From Fimbriimonadaceae bacterium (GTDB taxonomy: Bacteria > Armatimonadota > UBA10988), in contig JADZEX010000061.1 of the NCBI GenBank assembly GCA_020850355.1, positions 1 to 64,000 on the forward strand: a stretch of 64,000 nt of DNA. The letters are read 5' to 3'. Below the pieces are notes generated by a model. That model was given only the letters and a program-made list of their open reading frames with translations. It made no database searches and was not told the origin of the DNA. Both the position numbers and the translations under genes were made by a program. Positions 17,319-25,958 of the stretch are shown here, one piece after another. Position 1 is the stretch's first letter, and every line of letters begins with the position of its first letter.

Positions 17319-18041
17319 TCAATCGAGCTGCTTGACCTTGCCGCTGCCAAGGTCGTAGATCGCCCCGACGAGTTGGATCTTCTTCTCGTGGGCCAGTTCC
17401 TCGATGATCTTGGAGCGCTCGGGCAGGCTCTCGACGATCAGCTCGACGTTAGCCTCGATGGCGGCGTCGACCCGGCCCGGCTTGACCTTGGCGGTCTTCG
17501 TGGCGGCCGGGGTGATCGACTCGATCAGATGCCCGATGGCGCCCTCGACATGCTGCTCCTTGTCGACCGCGTCGCAGGTCGCCTGCACGGCGCCGCACTT
17601 GCTGTGGCCGAGGATCATCAGGAGCGGGGCGTGCAGGTGCTCCAGGCCGTACTCGATGCTGCCGAGCGCCGCTTCGTCGATCACCTGCCCGGCGGTACGG
17701 ACCACGAAAATGTCGCCGACGCCGCGGTCGAACAGCACCTCGGGGGGCACCCGCGAGTCGGAGCAGGTCACCACCACCACAAACGGGTGCTGCCCGCCGG
17801 CCACTTCGCTGCGCCGGGCCGAGCTCTCGTTGGGATGCTGCGGCTTGCCGTCGACCCACCGCTGGTTCCCCGCGGCCAGCAGACTGAGCGCGCCCTTGGC
17901 GTCGATCTGCGCGGTCTCCTCTTTGGCGCCGGTGTGTGCGGCGGGCGGCGCCGAGCTGGCCCGCGAGACCATCGCCACCGTCGCCATGGTGCTAAGGCCT
18001 CCAACGATCAGGATGCCTGGTAGACTGAACACAAATCGCAT
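17319..18041 (-). CDS. Exported beta-class carbonic anhydrase
   Basis: The protein has 240 residues. Zinc ligands of the beta class are in place: Cys and Asp-Arg in TCSDSRVPPEV, and His and Cys in GHSKCGAV. The enzyme interconverts CO2 and bicarbonate. The start at ATG 18041 is supported by GGAGGGCAGCACG upstream. It yields an N-terminal hydrophobic segment (FVFSLPGILIVGGLSTMATVAMV) that looks like a signal peptide or anchor, which is less usual for this class. The extracytoplasmic location is an inference from that segment. It converges with dacB and diverges from the HD-domain gene. Confidence 0.9.
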   Translation of the reverse strand: MRFVFSLPGILIVGGLSTMATVAMVSRASSAPPAAHTGAKEETAQIDAKGALSLLAAGNQRWVDGKPQHPNESSARRSEVAGGQHPFVVVVTCSDSRVPPEVLFDRGVGDIFVVRTAGQVIDEAALGSIEYGLEHLHAPLLMILGHSKCGAVQATCDAVDKEQHVEGAIGHLIESITPAATKTAKVKPGRVDAAIEANVELIVESLPERSKIIEELAHEKKIQLVGAIYDLGSGKVKQLD

Positions 18042-18151
18042 CGTGCTGCCCTCCGTCTCCTTCCTCATCGTCCGGCAGCAGGACCGCTTAACCGCCAAGT
18101 TGACCAGAACGTCACGCCGCGCGGTCGGCCGGGCCAGTTCGTTGCGAAGCG

Positions 18152-18160
18152 TGCTATGAT
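18152..18160 (+). promoter_or_regulatory. Extended -10 promoter, HD-domain gene
   Basis: TGC-TATGAT forms an extended -10 element with no good -35. The predicted transcription start, near 18167, leaves a leader of about 12 bases that holds GGGAGGG before ATG 18179. Confidence 0.5.
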
Positions 18161-18178
18161 CAGGTCCGGGAGGGTGGC

Positions 18179-19258
18179 ATGCCCCGTTTCGGTCCCCTTA
18201 TCGCCGAGTTCAGCCGTGGTTCCCGCGTCGAGCACGTCCCGGTGCTGGTGGTTGAGGCGACCGCCTCGATGACCAAGGACCAGAAGCCCTACGGGCGCTA
18301 TGTCTTCCGCGACCGCAGCGGCACCGTGCCGGGGATCCGGTGGGAGCACCAGGTCGGCTCCGACGAAGCTGGCGCCATCGCCTACCTGTCGGGCGCGGTC
18401 GAGGAGTTCCGGGGCAGCGTGCAGGTCAAAGTCGCCGAGCTGACCTTGCTCCCGGCCCCCTCCGAGCTGGTTTACGAGCGGCTCCGCGCGGCCGTCGACG
18501 CTTCCCGGCTGGCCGGCCTGGTGGAGCTGCTGCAAGAGGCCAAGGCGACCCTGCCGGCGGTCTTCTGGCGCTGCTTCGAGCTGACCGTCGGCCACGACCC
18601 GTTCGATCTGGAAGGCCCGTTCTGGACCTTCGCCGCGGCGCAGTCGAAGCACCACGCCGAGCACGGCGGGCTGGCCTGGCACGTCTTGACAATGTACCAA
18701 CTGGCCGGCGCCGTCGCCGCGCCGTACCCGAAGCTGGACGTGGCATTGCTGAAGCTGGCCGTGTTAACCCACGACCTGGGCAAACTGGACTGCTACGAAA
18801 TGGGCGCCGCCGGGGCCCGGCAGTTGTCGCTCGATCGCAGCGTCGGGCACACCAGCTACGGCATGGCGCGAGTCCTGGCGGCCATCGCCGCGATCCGAGC
18901 GAGCGGCGCCGAGTTCAGTGTCGCCGACGAGGAGAACCTGCTGCACTGCATTGCGTCGCATCACGGCCGCCTCGACTGGGGCGCGGTCCGCGAGCCGGCG
19001 ACGCCGGAAGCGGCTGCGCTGCACGCTATCGACCTGCTCGATTCGCAGCTCCGCGGTGGCACCGACCCGCGACCGGAAGGCCCGCCCGACCGCGGTCCCG
19101 CCGCGACGGCGGCAGCCGCTCCGGCCCCGGCCGCGCCGCCCGGCGCGGAGCCCGACCCGTTCGACGACGCGCCGCCGGCCGACGACGACCCCTTCTCCTG
19201 CGACGACGACGACCCCTTCGCCGAAGGGTCCGCGCCGCAGCAGCCGTCGCTGTTCTAA
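18179..19258 (+). CDS. YhaM-like OB-fold/HD-domain protein, probable 3'-5' exoribonuclease family
   Basis: The protein has 359 residues. Residues 1-110 look like an OB-fold nucleic-acid-binding domain (VPVLVVEATASMTKDQKPYG). An HD domain follows, with metal-binding residues in KHHAEHGGLAWHVL, LTHDLGKLDCYEM, HTSYG and CIASHHGRLDWG, then EAAALHAIDLLDSQL. This order matches YhaM/CBF1-type 3'-5' exoribonucleases. The last 60 or so residues are an acidic, Pro/Asp-rich disordered tail (DDDPFSCDDDDPFAEG). The start has GGGAGGG in good position. The DUF72 gene starts four bases after the stop, so the two form a pair. Confidence 0.8.
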   Translation: MPRFGPLIAEFSRGSRVEHVPVLVVEATASMTKDQKPYGRYVFRDRSGTVPGIRWEHQVGSDEAGAIAYLSGAVEEFRGSVQVKVAELTLLPAPSELVYERLRAAVDASRLAGLVELLQEAKATLPAVFWRCFELTVGHDPFDLEGPFWTFAAAQSKHHAEHGGLAWHVLTMYQLAGAVAAPYPKLDVALLKLAVLTHDLGKLDCYEMGAAGARQLSLDRSVGHTSYGMARVLAAIAAIRASGAEFSVADEENLLHCIASHHGRLDWGAVREPATPEAAALHAIDLLDSQLRGGTDPRPEGPPDRGPAATAAAAPAPAAPPGAEPDPFDDAPPADDDPFSCDDDDPFAEGSAPQQPSLF

Positions 19259-19262
19259 GCCG

Positions 19263-20141
19263 ATGCAGCAGCGCTGGCTGCCGGAGCTGCCGGCCAATCT
19301 GGTGCTGGGCTGTTCGAGCTTCTCGTGGCCCGACTGGGAAGGCGCCTTCTATCCGCCGGGTCTGCGGCCGGCCGATCGGATCGGCTGGTACAGCCGGTCC
19401 TTCGACGCGGTCGAGGTGGATGCCACCTTCTACCGCCTGCCGACCGCGCGAATGGTCAGCAACTGGGCGCTGAAGACGCCGGAGACCTTCACCCTGGCGC
19501 TGAAGGTGCCGCAGACGGTGACCCACGAGCTGGCCCTGGTCGGCACCGAGGGCATCCTGGCCGAGTTCTTGGAGACCACCGCCCTGCTCGGCCCACGGCG
19601 CGGGCCGCTGCTGTTGCAGTTTCCATATGTCGCGAAGGCCGCCGATCCGGAGGAGTACGAGACCGGGCGCCGGTTCTTGACCAACCTGCAGGCGTGGCTG
19701 GAGACCTGGGCCGGGGTGGCCCCGTGGGTGGTCGAAGTGCGTAACGCCGCCTGGTTGCGGCCGGCCCTGCTGGAGCTGCTGCGCGCGCACCAGGTGCCGC
19801 TGGCGCTGACGGCCTACTACACGATGCCCAGCCTGGCCGCGCTGCAGCGCCGGGGCGACGATGTCCTGACCGGTCCCTTCGCCTACGTCCGCTTCCTGGG
19901 CGACCGCCACCGGATCGACCGCGACATCGCCGCGGCCATCGCCGCCGGCGAGCGCCAGAAGCCGTTCGAGAGCCTGCTCTGGGACCGCGAGCGGGAGCTG
20001 CGGGAGTGGGCCGAGGCGTTGTTGCCGGTGGTCTCGCGGATGCGCACCTGGTCCTTCTACAACAACCACTACGCCGGCTTCGGCCCGGGCTCGGCGCGGC
20101 AGTTCGCCCGGCTGTGGCGCGAGATCCACGACCTGGACTGA
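19263..20141 (+). CDS. DUF72 domain protein
   Basis: The 292-residue protein matches DUF72, a TIM-barrel family: LVLGCSSFSWPDWEGAFYPPG at the N-terminus, FDAVEVDATFYRLP, FTLALKVPQTVTHE, LLLQFPY, VVEVRNAAW and a C-terminal FYNNHYAGFGPGSA. The biochemical role of the family is not settled. Its place four bases after the YhaM-like gene suggests co-transcription, perhaps in nucleic-acid metabolism, but this is inference. Confidence 0.88.
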   Translation: MQQRWLPELPANLVLGCSSFSWPDWEGAFYPPGLRPADRIGWYSRSFDAVEVDATFYRLPTARMVSNWALKTPETFTLALKVPQTVTHELALVGTEGILAEFLETTALLGPRRGPLLLQFPYVAKAADPEEYETGRRFLTNLQAWLETWAGVAPWVVEVRNAAWLRPALLELLRAHQVPLALTAYYTMPSLAALQRRGDDVLTGPFAYVRFLGDRHRIDRDIAAAIAAGERQKPFESLLWDRERELREWAEALLPVVSRMRTWSFYNNHYAGFGPGSARQFARLWREIHDLD

Positions 20142-20160
20142 CCACCGCGGCGCGTCACAC

Positions 20161-20169
20161 TGTTATGAT
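20161..20169 (+). promoter_or_regulatory. Extended -10 promoter with near-leaderless start, methyltransferase-recG operon
   Basis: TGT-TATGAT lies only 10 bases before ATG 20179, so transcription would begin at about 20176 and give an almost leaderless mRNA. No Shine-Dalgarno sequence lies between it and the ATG, which agrees with that reading. No convincing -35 is visible. Confidence 0.5.
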
Positions 20170-20178
20170 GGATCGCGC

Positions 20179-20793
20179 ATGACACCGGATCATTACTTCA
20201 CCGACGACCCCAACAGCCCCAGCGAGCGCCGCACGCTGACCTTCAAGCTGCGCGGCGAGCTGTGGCAGTTCATCACCGACCGCGGGGTCTTCAGCGCCGA
20301 TCGCCTGGATCCCGGGTCGCGCCTGTTGATCGAAGCGCTGGCGCTGCCGGTCGGGGCCGCGGTGCTCGAGGTCGGCGGCGGTTACGGCCCCATCGGCCTG
20401 GTGGCGGCGCGGTTGGTCGGCCCGACCGGCCACGTGACGCTGGTTGAGGTGAACCGCCGGGCGGCCGCCCTGGCGGTCGAGAACGCCGCGCTCAATGGCC
20501 TCGACAATGTCACCGTGGTCTGCGCCGACGCCACCACGGCGGAGCTGCCGGCGGTCGACTGGGTCCTCACGAACCCGCCGATGCGGGCCGGTTGGCAGGT
20601 CGTGGTGCCGCTGCTGGAGCGCTCCGCGGCGGTGCTCCGGCCGGGCGGTGAGTACTGGCTGGTCGGCTTCAAGTACCTCGGGGTCGAGACGCTCCAGAAG
20701 CACCTCGCCCGGCTGGTCGGCCCGAGCCGGGTGATCGACCGCGGCAGCGGCTACCGGGTCCTGGCGGCCACCCGAGAGGCGGCCGATGGATGA
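20179..20793 (+). CDS. RsmC-like class I SAM-dependent methyltransferase
   Basis: The 204-residue protein has a Rossmann methyltransferase core. The SAM-binding motif is VLEVGGGYGPIGLVAA, the acidic ribose-binding end is VTLVEVNRRA, and the N6/N2-type catalytic motif is WVLTNPPMRAG. The N-terminal DHYFTDDPNSPSERRTLTF is typical of small RsmC/YbxB-like proteins, which methylate guanine N2 in rRNA. The exact target is unproven. The stop overlaps the start of recG by eight bases, making it the first gene of the recG-rsmD-coaD operon. Confidence 0.85.
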   Translation: MTPDHYFTDDPNSPSERRTLTFKLRGELWQFITDRGVFSADRLDPGSRLLIEALALPVGAAVLEVGGGYGPIGLVAARLVGPTGHVTLVEVNRRAAALAVENAALNGLDNVTVVCADATTAELPAVDWVLTNPPMRAGWQVVVPLLERSAAVLRPGGEYWLVGFKYLGVETLQKHLARLVGPSRVIDRGSGYRVLAATREAADG

Positions 20794-23353
20794 GCTGTTC
20801 ACCCGCCTCCGCGAGCTGCTCGGGCCGCTGACCGCCGAGTACCGCACCGGCTGTCAGAACTATGCCGCCATCGGCGGCTTCGACCACCACTTCAGCGGCC
20901 TGGTCGACGACGCCCTGCGGGCGGCGCCGGCGGAGCACCCGGCGGCCGGGCATCTGGCGCGGATCGCCGCCCTGGTGGCCGATTACCGGCGGCTGACGCC
21001 GGAAGAGCGGGCGCCCCGCCTGCGCGAGGTGAAGCGCCGCCTGGACGCCCTGTTGGAGTGCGCCCCGGCCCCGCGCGCGGTGCAGCCGACGGTCCCCGAA
21101 CCGCCGCCCGCCCCACCCCGCCGCGGCGCCCAGCCGGCGCGTCTGGAGCCGCTGCCACCGCCCCCGCCGCCCGCCCGCCCGCCGGAGCCGCCGCCCGTCG
21201 AGCGCGCCGCGGCGCGGCCGACCAGCGAGCTGCCGCGGCGCGGGGAGCTCACCAGCGAGGTGCAGTATCTCCGCGGCGTCGGCCCGCAGCGGGCCCGGCA
21301 GTTGGCGCGGCTGGGGATCGAGCAGATCGGCGATGTGCTGTTCCACTTCCCGCGGCGGCATGAGGACCGTTCGCAGATCCTGACGCTGGCCGAGGCCCAG
21401 CCGGAGGTCCTGGCGACCTTCCGCGGCCGGGTCACCAGCCTCGAGGATTACAGCCCGCGGCGCGGCGGGCTGCGCATTCTGAAGGTCCACGTCTTCGACG
21501 GCCGCGGCGGGCTCGACCTGGTCTGGTTCAACCAGCCCTGGCTGCGCGACCTGATCGGCCAGGGCGACGAGCTGATCTTCACGGGCCGCGTGCAGCTCGA
21601 CAAGTACGGCCACCGGCAGATCACCCAGCCCGCCTGGGAGCCCTTCGAGGAAGGCGGCGAAGCGATCCACACCGGCCGGTTGGTGCCGATCTACCCGCTC
21701 ACCGAGGGGGTGCCGCAGACCACCATGCGGCGGATGGTGAAGTCGGCCTTGGACCAGTATGTCGAGCTGGTGCCCGAGGTGCTGCCGGCCGGCGTCCGCG
21801 AGCGGCGCGGCCTCTGCGGTCGCCAGGCGGCGCTGCGTTCGTTCCACTTCCCCGAATCAGACGACGCCCGGCTGCGGGCGCGCGAGCGGCTGGTCTACGA
21901 GGAGTTCTACGGCCTGCAGGTGGCCCTGGCCCAACGCCGGCACGAGTACGACACGCGCGGCCGCGGTATCGCCCACCAGACCGACTCGGCCCTGGCGGCG
22001 GCGCTGCGCGCCAGCCTGCCGTTCCGGTTCACCGCGGCGCAGGACCGGGTGCTGGCCGAGATTCTGCGCGACCTCGCCGCGCCGCGGCCGATGAACCGCC
22101 TGGTGCAGGGCGATGTCGGGTCGGGCAAGACTCTGGTGGCCCTGGCGGCGATGCTGACGGTGGTCGACAACGGCTGTCAGGCCGCGCTGATGGTGCCGAC
22201 CGAGATCCTGGCCGAGCAGCACTACCGCGTGATCCGCAACTACTGCGAACCGCTGGGCGTGCGCGTCGACCTGTTCACCGGCCGGGCCGGCAGCCGCGAG
22301 CGGCGCGAACGCCAGGACCGCCTGGGCGACGGCACGACCCAGATCGCGGTCGGCACGCACGCCTTGATTCAGGAAGGCATCGACTTCGACCGGCTCGGGC
22401 TGGTGGTGGTCGACGAACAGCACCGCTTCGGCGTGATGCAGCGCAAGCTGTTGCAGGCCAAGGGCGAGATCCCCGATGTGCTGGTGATGACGGCCACACC
22501 GATCCCGCGGACCCTGGCGCTGACGGCCTACGGCGATCTGGACCACTCGGTGATCGACGAGCTCCCCGCGGGGCGACCCCCGATCCTGACGACCTGGTAC
22601 CCGCTGGGCAAGCGGCGCGAGGTCTACTCGCAGATCAAGCAGCGGCTACGCGAGGGGCGGCAGGCCTATGTGGTCTGCCCCCGGATCGACGAAGTCGACG
22701 AGAGCGAGGACATCGTTGCGGTCACGGCGACCTACGACCACCTGGTGGAGCAGTTCAAGCAGTTCCGCGTCGGGCTGGTCCACGGCCGGCTGAAGTCGGC
22801 TGAGAAGGACGCCGTGATGACGCAGTTCCGCGACGGGGAGGTGCAGATCCTGGCCGCGACCACGGTGATCGAAGTCGGCATCGACGTCCCCAACGCCACA
22901 GTGATGCTGATCCTGAACGCCGACCGCTTCGGCCTGGCGCAGCTCCACCAGCTCCGCGGCCGGATCGGGCGCGGCGCCCACGAGAGCGAGTGCTACCTGC
23001 TGACCGACGCCCGCTACGACCCGGCGCTGGCCGAGGACGAGAGCACTTTGCAGTACCGCGACGCGCGGGCCCGGCTGCGCTTCATGGTGGAGTACGGCGA
23101 CGGCTTCAAACTCGCCAACGCCGACCTCGAGCTGCGCGGCGCCGGCGAGCTGGGTGGGGTCCGGCAGAGTGGCAGCATGGACCTGCGGGTGGCCAACCTG
23201 GCGCGCGATGGCCGGCTGCTGGAACAGGCCCGCGACGATGCCCGCGAGCTGATCGAGCGGGACCCGCTGCTGGCCAGTCCCAGCCTGGCGCCGCTGGCCC
23301 GGTACGTCGCTGCCCGGTTCCGCGAGCGCGGCCAGTTGGCGGAGGTCGGCTGA
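20786..23353 (+). CDS. recG: ATP-dependent DNA helicase RecG
   Basis: The 855-residue protein has all RecG parts. There is an N-terminal helical extension of about 95 residues, a proline-rich linker (about 95-150), a wedge/OB domain with YLRGVGPQRARQLARLGI, and then the helicase motor. Walker A is QGDVGSGKT, the DEAH-like box is VVDEQHRFGV, motif III is MTATPIPRTLAL, and motif VI is LHQLRGRIGRG. The enzyme remodels stalled replication forks and branched DNA. The N-terminal extension is longer than in enterobacterial RecG and recalls the four-helix bundle of Thermotoga-type proteins. Its stop overlaps the rsmD start in TGATG. Confidence 0.97.
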   Translation: MDELFTRLRELLGPLTAEYRTGCQNYAAIGGFDHHFSGLVDDALRAAPAEHPAAGHLARIAALVADYRRLTPEERAPRLREVKRRLDALLECAPAPRAVQPTVPEPPPAPPRRGAQPARLEPLPPPPPPARPPEPPPVERAAARPTSELPRRGELTSEVQYLRGVGPQRARQLARLGIEQIGDVLFHFPRRHEDRSQILTLAEAQPEVLATFRGRVTSLEDYSPRRGGLRILKVHVFDGRGGLDLVWFNQPWLRDLIGQGDELIFTGRVQLDKYGHRQITQPAWEPFEEGGEAIHTGRLVPIYPLTEGVPQTTMRRMVKSALDQYVELVPEVLPAGVRERRGLCGRQAALRSFHFPESDDARLRARERLVYEEFYGLQVALAQRRHEYDTRGRGIAHQTDSALAAALRASLPFRFTAAQDRVLAEILRDLAAPRPMNRLVQGDVGSGKTLVALAAMLTVVDNGCQAALMVPTEILAEQHYRVIRNYCEPLGVRVDLFTGRAGSRERRERQDRLGDGTTQIAVGTHALIQEGIDFDRLGLVVVDEQHRFGVMQRKLLQAKGEIPDVLVMTATPIPRTLALTAYGDLDHSVIDELPAGRPPILTTWYPLGKRREVYSQIKQRLREGRQAYVVCPRIDEVDESEDIVAVTATYDHLVEQFKQFRVGLVHGRLKSAEKDAVMTQFRDGEVQILAATTVIEVGIDVPNATVMLILNADRFGLAQLHQLRGRIGRGAHESECYLLTDARYDPALAEDESTLQYRDARARLRFMVEYGDGFKLANADLELRGAGELGGVRQSGSMDLRVANLARDGRLLEQARDDARELIERDPLLASPSLAPLARYVAARFRERGQLAEVG

Positions 23354-23928
23354 TGCGCGGCGGTCACCTGCGACTGGCCACCGGCGACGCGCGCGGGCGG
23401 CTGCTCTACTCGGGCCGCGGCCTGTCGACTCGGCCCACGCCGGCCGGGCTGCGCGAGGCCCTGGTCAGCATGATCCGCCCGCGGCTGGCCGGTGCGGCGA
23501 TCCTCGACCTGTATGCCGGCTTCGGCACGGTCGCCCTCGAGCTGCTGAGCTGCGGCGCCGCGCAGGCGACCCTGGTCGAGCGCGACCGCACGGCGCTCAG
23601 CGTGATCCGCCGCAATGTCGAGCTGCTGGGCTGGCAGCCACGCTGCGAGCTGCTGTCGATCCCGGTCAGTGTGGCGCTGCCACGGCTGGCCGCGGCCGGC
23701 CGGCAGTTTGGGCTGGTCTTTGTGGACCCGCCGTACGAGACCGGCCAGGCCGAGTCGACGTTGACGCAGTTGAGCGTCCTGGAAATCGTGCCGCCGGGCG
23801 GCCTGCTGCTGGTCCAACACGCCCTGCGGGAGGATCTGCCGGCGGAGCTGGGGAAGCTGCGCCGGAGCCGGGCGCGGGACAGTGGCGAGACGCGGTTGAG
23901 TTTCTACGAGTGGGAGACGGGCGCATGA
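23353..23928 (+). CDS. rsmD: 16S rRNA (guanine966-N2)-methyltransferase RsmD
   Basis: The 191-residue protein shows the RsmD pattern. The N-terminal GRGLSTRPTPAGLREALVSM corresponds to the family RPT..R.re..FN region. The SAM motif is ILDLYAGFGTVALELLSCGA, the acidic loop is ATLVERDR, and the catalytic motif is VFVDPPYE. It would methylate N2 of G966 in 16S rRNA. ATG 23353 shares its A with the recG stop. The stop in turn overlaps the coaD start by four bases, the classic rsmD-coaD pair. Confidence 0.93.
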   Translation: MRGGHLRLATGDARGRLLYSGRGLSTRPTPAGLREALVSMIRPRLAGAAILDLYAGFGTVALELLSCGAAQATLVERDRTALSVIRRNVELLGWQPRCELLSIPVSVALPRLAAAGRQFGLVFVDPPYETGQAESTLTQLSVLEIVPPGGLLLVQHALREDLPAELGKLRRSRARDSGETRLSFYEWETGA

Positions 23929-24428
23929 CGGCGCTGGTACCAGGGACCTTCGATCCGCTCACACTGGGCCACTTCGACGTGATCCGGCGGGCCGCCGCCT
24001 TGTTCGACGAAGTGCTGGTGGCAGTGGCGCCATCGAGTTCCAAGGGGCCGTGGTTCAGCCAGCCCGAACGGGCCGAGTTGGCTGCCGAAGCCTGCCGCGA
24101 CCTGCCCAACGTGCGGGTTGACACCTTTCAAGGCTTGCTGGTACAGTACGCCGAGCAGCAAGGCTGTCGGGTCATCGTGAAAGGCCTGCGGGCCGTGTCT
24201 GACTTTGAGTTCGAGCTGCAAATGGCGCATGCCAACCGCTTGCAGGCGCCGCGCATCGAAACGCTCTTCGTGATGGCCGATGGACAGCATTCGTTCTTGA
24301 GCTCGAGCATCGTCCGGGAGCTGGCCCGGTTCGGGGGCGATCTGAGCCTGCTGGTGCCCCCGAACATCATCGAGCCGGTGCGGCGTAGGGCAGCAGAGCG
24401 GAATCGCGAGGCGCGCCATATCTACTAG
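23925..24428 (+). CDS. coaD: Phosphopantetheine adenylyltransferase
   Basis: The 167-residue protein matches CoaD. It has the nucleotidyltransferase motif VPGTFDPLTLGHFDVIRRAA, substrate-binding KGLRAVSDFEFELQMAHANR, and the C-terminal SSSIVRELARFGGDL equivalent to ISSTKIR. It catalyses ATP plus 4'-phosphopantetheine to dephospho-CoA in coenzyme A synthesis. The length is normal for the family. It starts inside the rsmD stop (ATGA). A coiled-coil gene follows after 28 bases. Confidence 0.97.
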   Translation: MTALVPGTFDPLTLGHFDVIRRAAALFDEVLVAVAPSSSKGPWFSQPERAELAAEACRDLPNVRVDTFQGLLVQYAEQQGCRVIVKGLRAVSDFEFELQMAHANRLQAPRIETLFVMADGQHSFLSSSIVRELARFGGDLSLLVPPNIIEPVRRRAAERNREARHIY

Positions 24429-24456
24429 CCGAACGCATCGGGACATCGTCGAAGAC

Positions 24457-24966
24457 ATGCACCTGCTGGTCGATTCGTCGACTCGCATGATGGGCCGCGT
24501 GTTGATCGACTGGCGCGAGATGACCGCGCTGCTGGTCCAACTCGAAGAGAGCCTGCCGCGCGAAGTTGGCGACGCCCAGCGGATGCATGCCGAGGCCAAG
24601 CAGGCGGTCGAGAAGGCGCGCGAGAACGTCAAGCAGATTGAGGACGACGCCCGCCGGCAGGCCGAGCGGATGGTCGCCGACGCCGACAACCGGGCCAAGG
24701 TGCTGGTCAGCGAACACGATGTCTCGCGCCGCGCCGAAGAGTACAACGCCGAGCGGCGCCGCGAGGCTGACGACTACGCCCGCTTCGTGACCGACAAGGC
24801 CGATGCCGAGGCCATCGATCTGCGGCGGGCCGCCGACGAGTACAGCGAAGCCACGCGGCGCAGCGCCGACGAGTATGCGCTGACGCTGTTGAGCCACCTC
24901 AAAGCCGTCGTGACCCGCGCCCAGACCAGCGTGGACGATGGCCTGGCGCAGATGAAGCAACGGTGA
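24457..24966 (+). CDS. Coiled-coil protein (DivIVA/ATP synthase b-like), unknown role
   Basis: The 169-residue protein is one long charged helix from about residue 25 to 145 (EKARENVKQIEDDARRQAER and similar), with no signal or membrane segment. An N-terminal stretch (MMGRVLIDWREMTALLVQLE) could be an oligomerisation or membrane-touching part. It superficially resembles DivIVA-like and F-type ATPase b-type coiled coils, but no family motif is clear. It lies between coaD and the acetate kinase homologue and overlaps the latter by four bases, so it belongs to this operon. Confidence 0.75.
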   Translation: MHLLVDSSTRMMGRVLIDWREMTALLVQLEESLPREVGDAQRMHAEAKQAVEKARENVKQIEDDARRQAERMVADADNRAKVLVSEHDVSRRAEEYNAERRREADDYARFVTDKADAEAIDLRRAADEYSEATRRSADEYALTLLSHLKAVVTRAQTSVDDGLAQMKQR

Positions 24967-25958
24967 GCCAGCCGATCTTGGTGGTTGACGCGGCCCCGCA
25001 GCAGGGCACCGTCGTGCTCTGCGACAACGGGCGACAGCTCGCCCGCGTCGCGCTGCGCACCACCATCCCCGCCGACCTGCTGGCCCGCGCCAGCCTGGTG
25101 GTGCATCGCTTCCCGCACGGTCCGGCCACCGAACCGGAAGTCACCAGCGCACCCGACCGCGCCGCGGCGGTGGCGGCCGGGGCCTGGGAACCGGCCGACA
25201 CGGCGGCCCGCTGGGCGCTGTGGGAGCAACTCGCCGCGGCGACCCCTGCGCGCCGCCAGGTTGCGGTCTACGACGACCATTGGTTCCGCGGCTTGCCGAC
25301 AGTCGAACGCAGCTACGGTTTGCCGGCGGAGTTTTGCGCGCAGACTGGCCTCACCCGCAGCGGCCGCCATGGGGCGTTGCACCGGCAGGCCACCGCGCTG
25401 GCCGACGGCGGGCGGGTTCTGTCGGTGCTGATCGATTTCGAGTGCTCGGTGGCCGCCGCGGTCGATGGCCAGCCGCGCTACTGCAGCGGCGGCGCCACGG
25501 CCTGTGAGGGGGTCCCCGGTCTCTGCAGCAGCGGCGACGTCGACCCGGCGGCGGTGCTGTTTCTGGTCGACCGCCTGGGCTGGTCGTTGGACGCAATCGA
25601 GGCGGCGCTGCAGCAGCGCGGCGGGCTGCAGGGCGTGAGCCGCGGGATCGCCTCGCTCGACGAGCTGCTGCAGTCGGACGCGCCCGACGCCCGCCTGGCG
25701 GTCGATCTGCTGCTGCACCGCTTGCGCCGCGCCATTGGCAGCGCTGCGGCGGTGCTGGACGGGTTCGACGCCGTGCTCTGGAGCGGCTCGGCCGCGGCGC
25801 TCGCGCCGGCCCTGCTCGACCGGCTGGTCGCGCCGTTGGGCTACCTCGGCCTGCCGGACCAGGTGCGCTGGGGCCACTCGCAGCTCGATCTGATCACCGC
25901 GACCGCGCAGGCCGCGCTGCCGGTGGTGGCGTCGGTCAGCCCAGCCAACCGCTGGTGA
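24963..25958 (+). CDS. Degenerate acetate kinase homologue (probable pseudoenzyme)
   Basis: The 331-residue protein aligns end to end with acetate/butyrate kinases but lacks most active-site residues. The N-terminal NAGSSSLK box is DAAPQQGT (residues 9-16). The arginine box HRxxHG is kept (R49), as are the Asp of the FDT box (D104 in VYDD) and the substrate His (H136 in SGRHGALH). The GNG loop is DFE (158-160). The MGTRSGDIDP box is LCSSGDVDP, which loses the catalytic Arg (now S189). The GIGEN nucleotide box near the end is lost (SGSAAAL). It overlaps the coiled-coil gene by ATGA. Family membership comes from this motif comparison; loss of kinase activity is inferred. Confidence 0.72.
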   Translation: MSQPILVVDAAPQQGTVVLCDNGRQLARVALRTTIPADLLARASLVVHRFPHGPATEPEVTSAPDRAAAVAAGAWEPADTAARWALWEQLAAATPARRQVAVYDDHWFRGLPTVERSYGLPAEFCAQTGLTRSGRHGALHRQATALADGGRVLSVLIDFECSVAAAVDGQPRYCSGGATACEGVPGLCSSGDVDPAAVLFLVDRLGWSLDAIEAALQQRGGLQGVSRGIASLDELLQSDAPDARLAVDLLLHRLRRAIGSAAAVLDGFDAVLWSGSAAALAPALLDRLVAPLGYLGLPDQVRWGHSQLDLITATAQAALPVVASVSPANRW

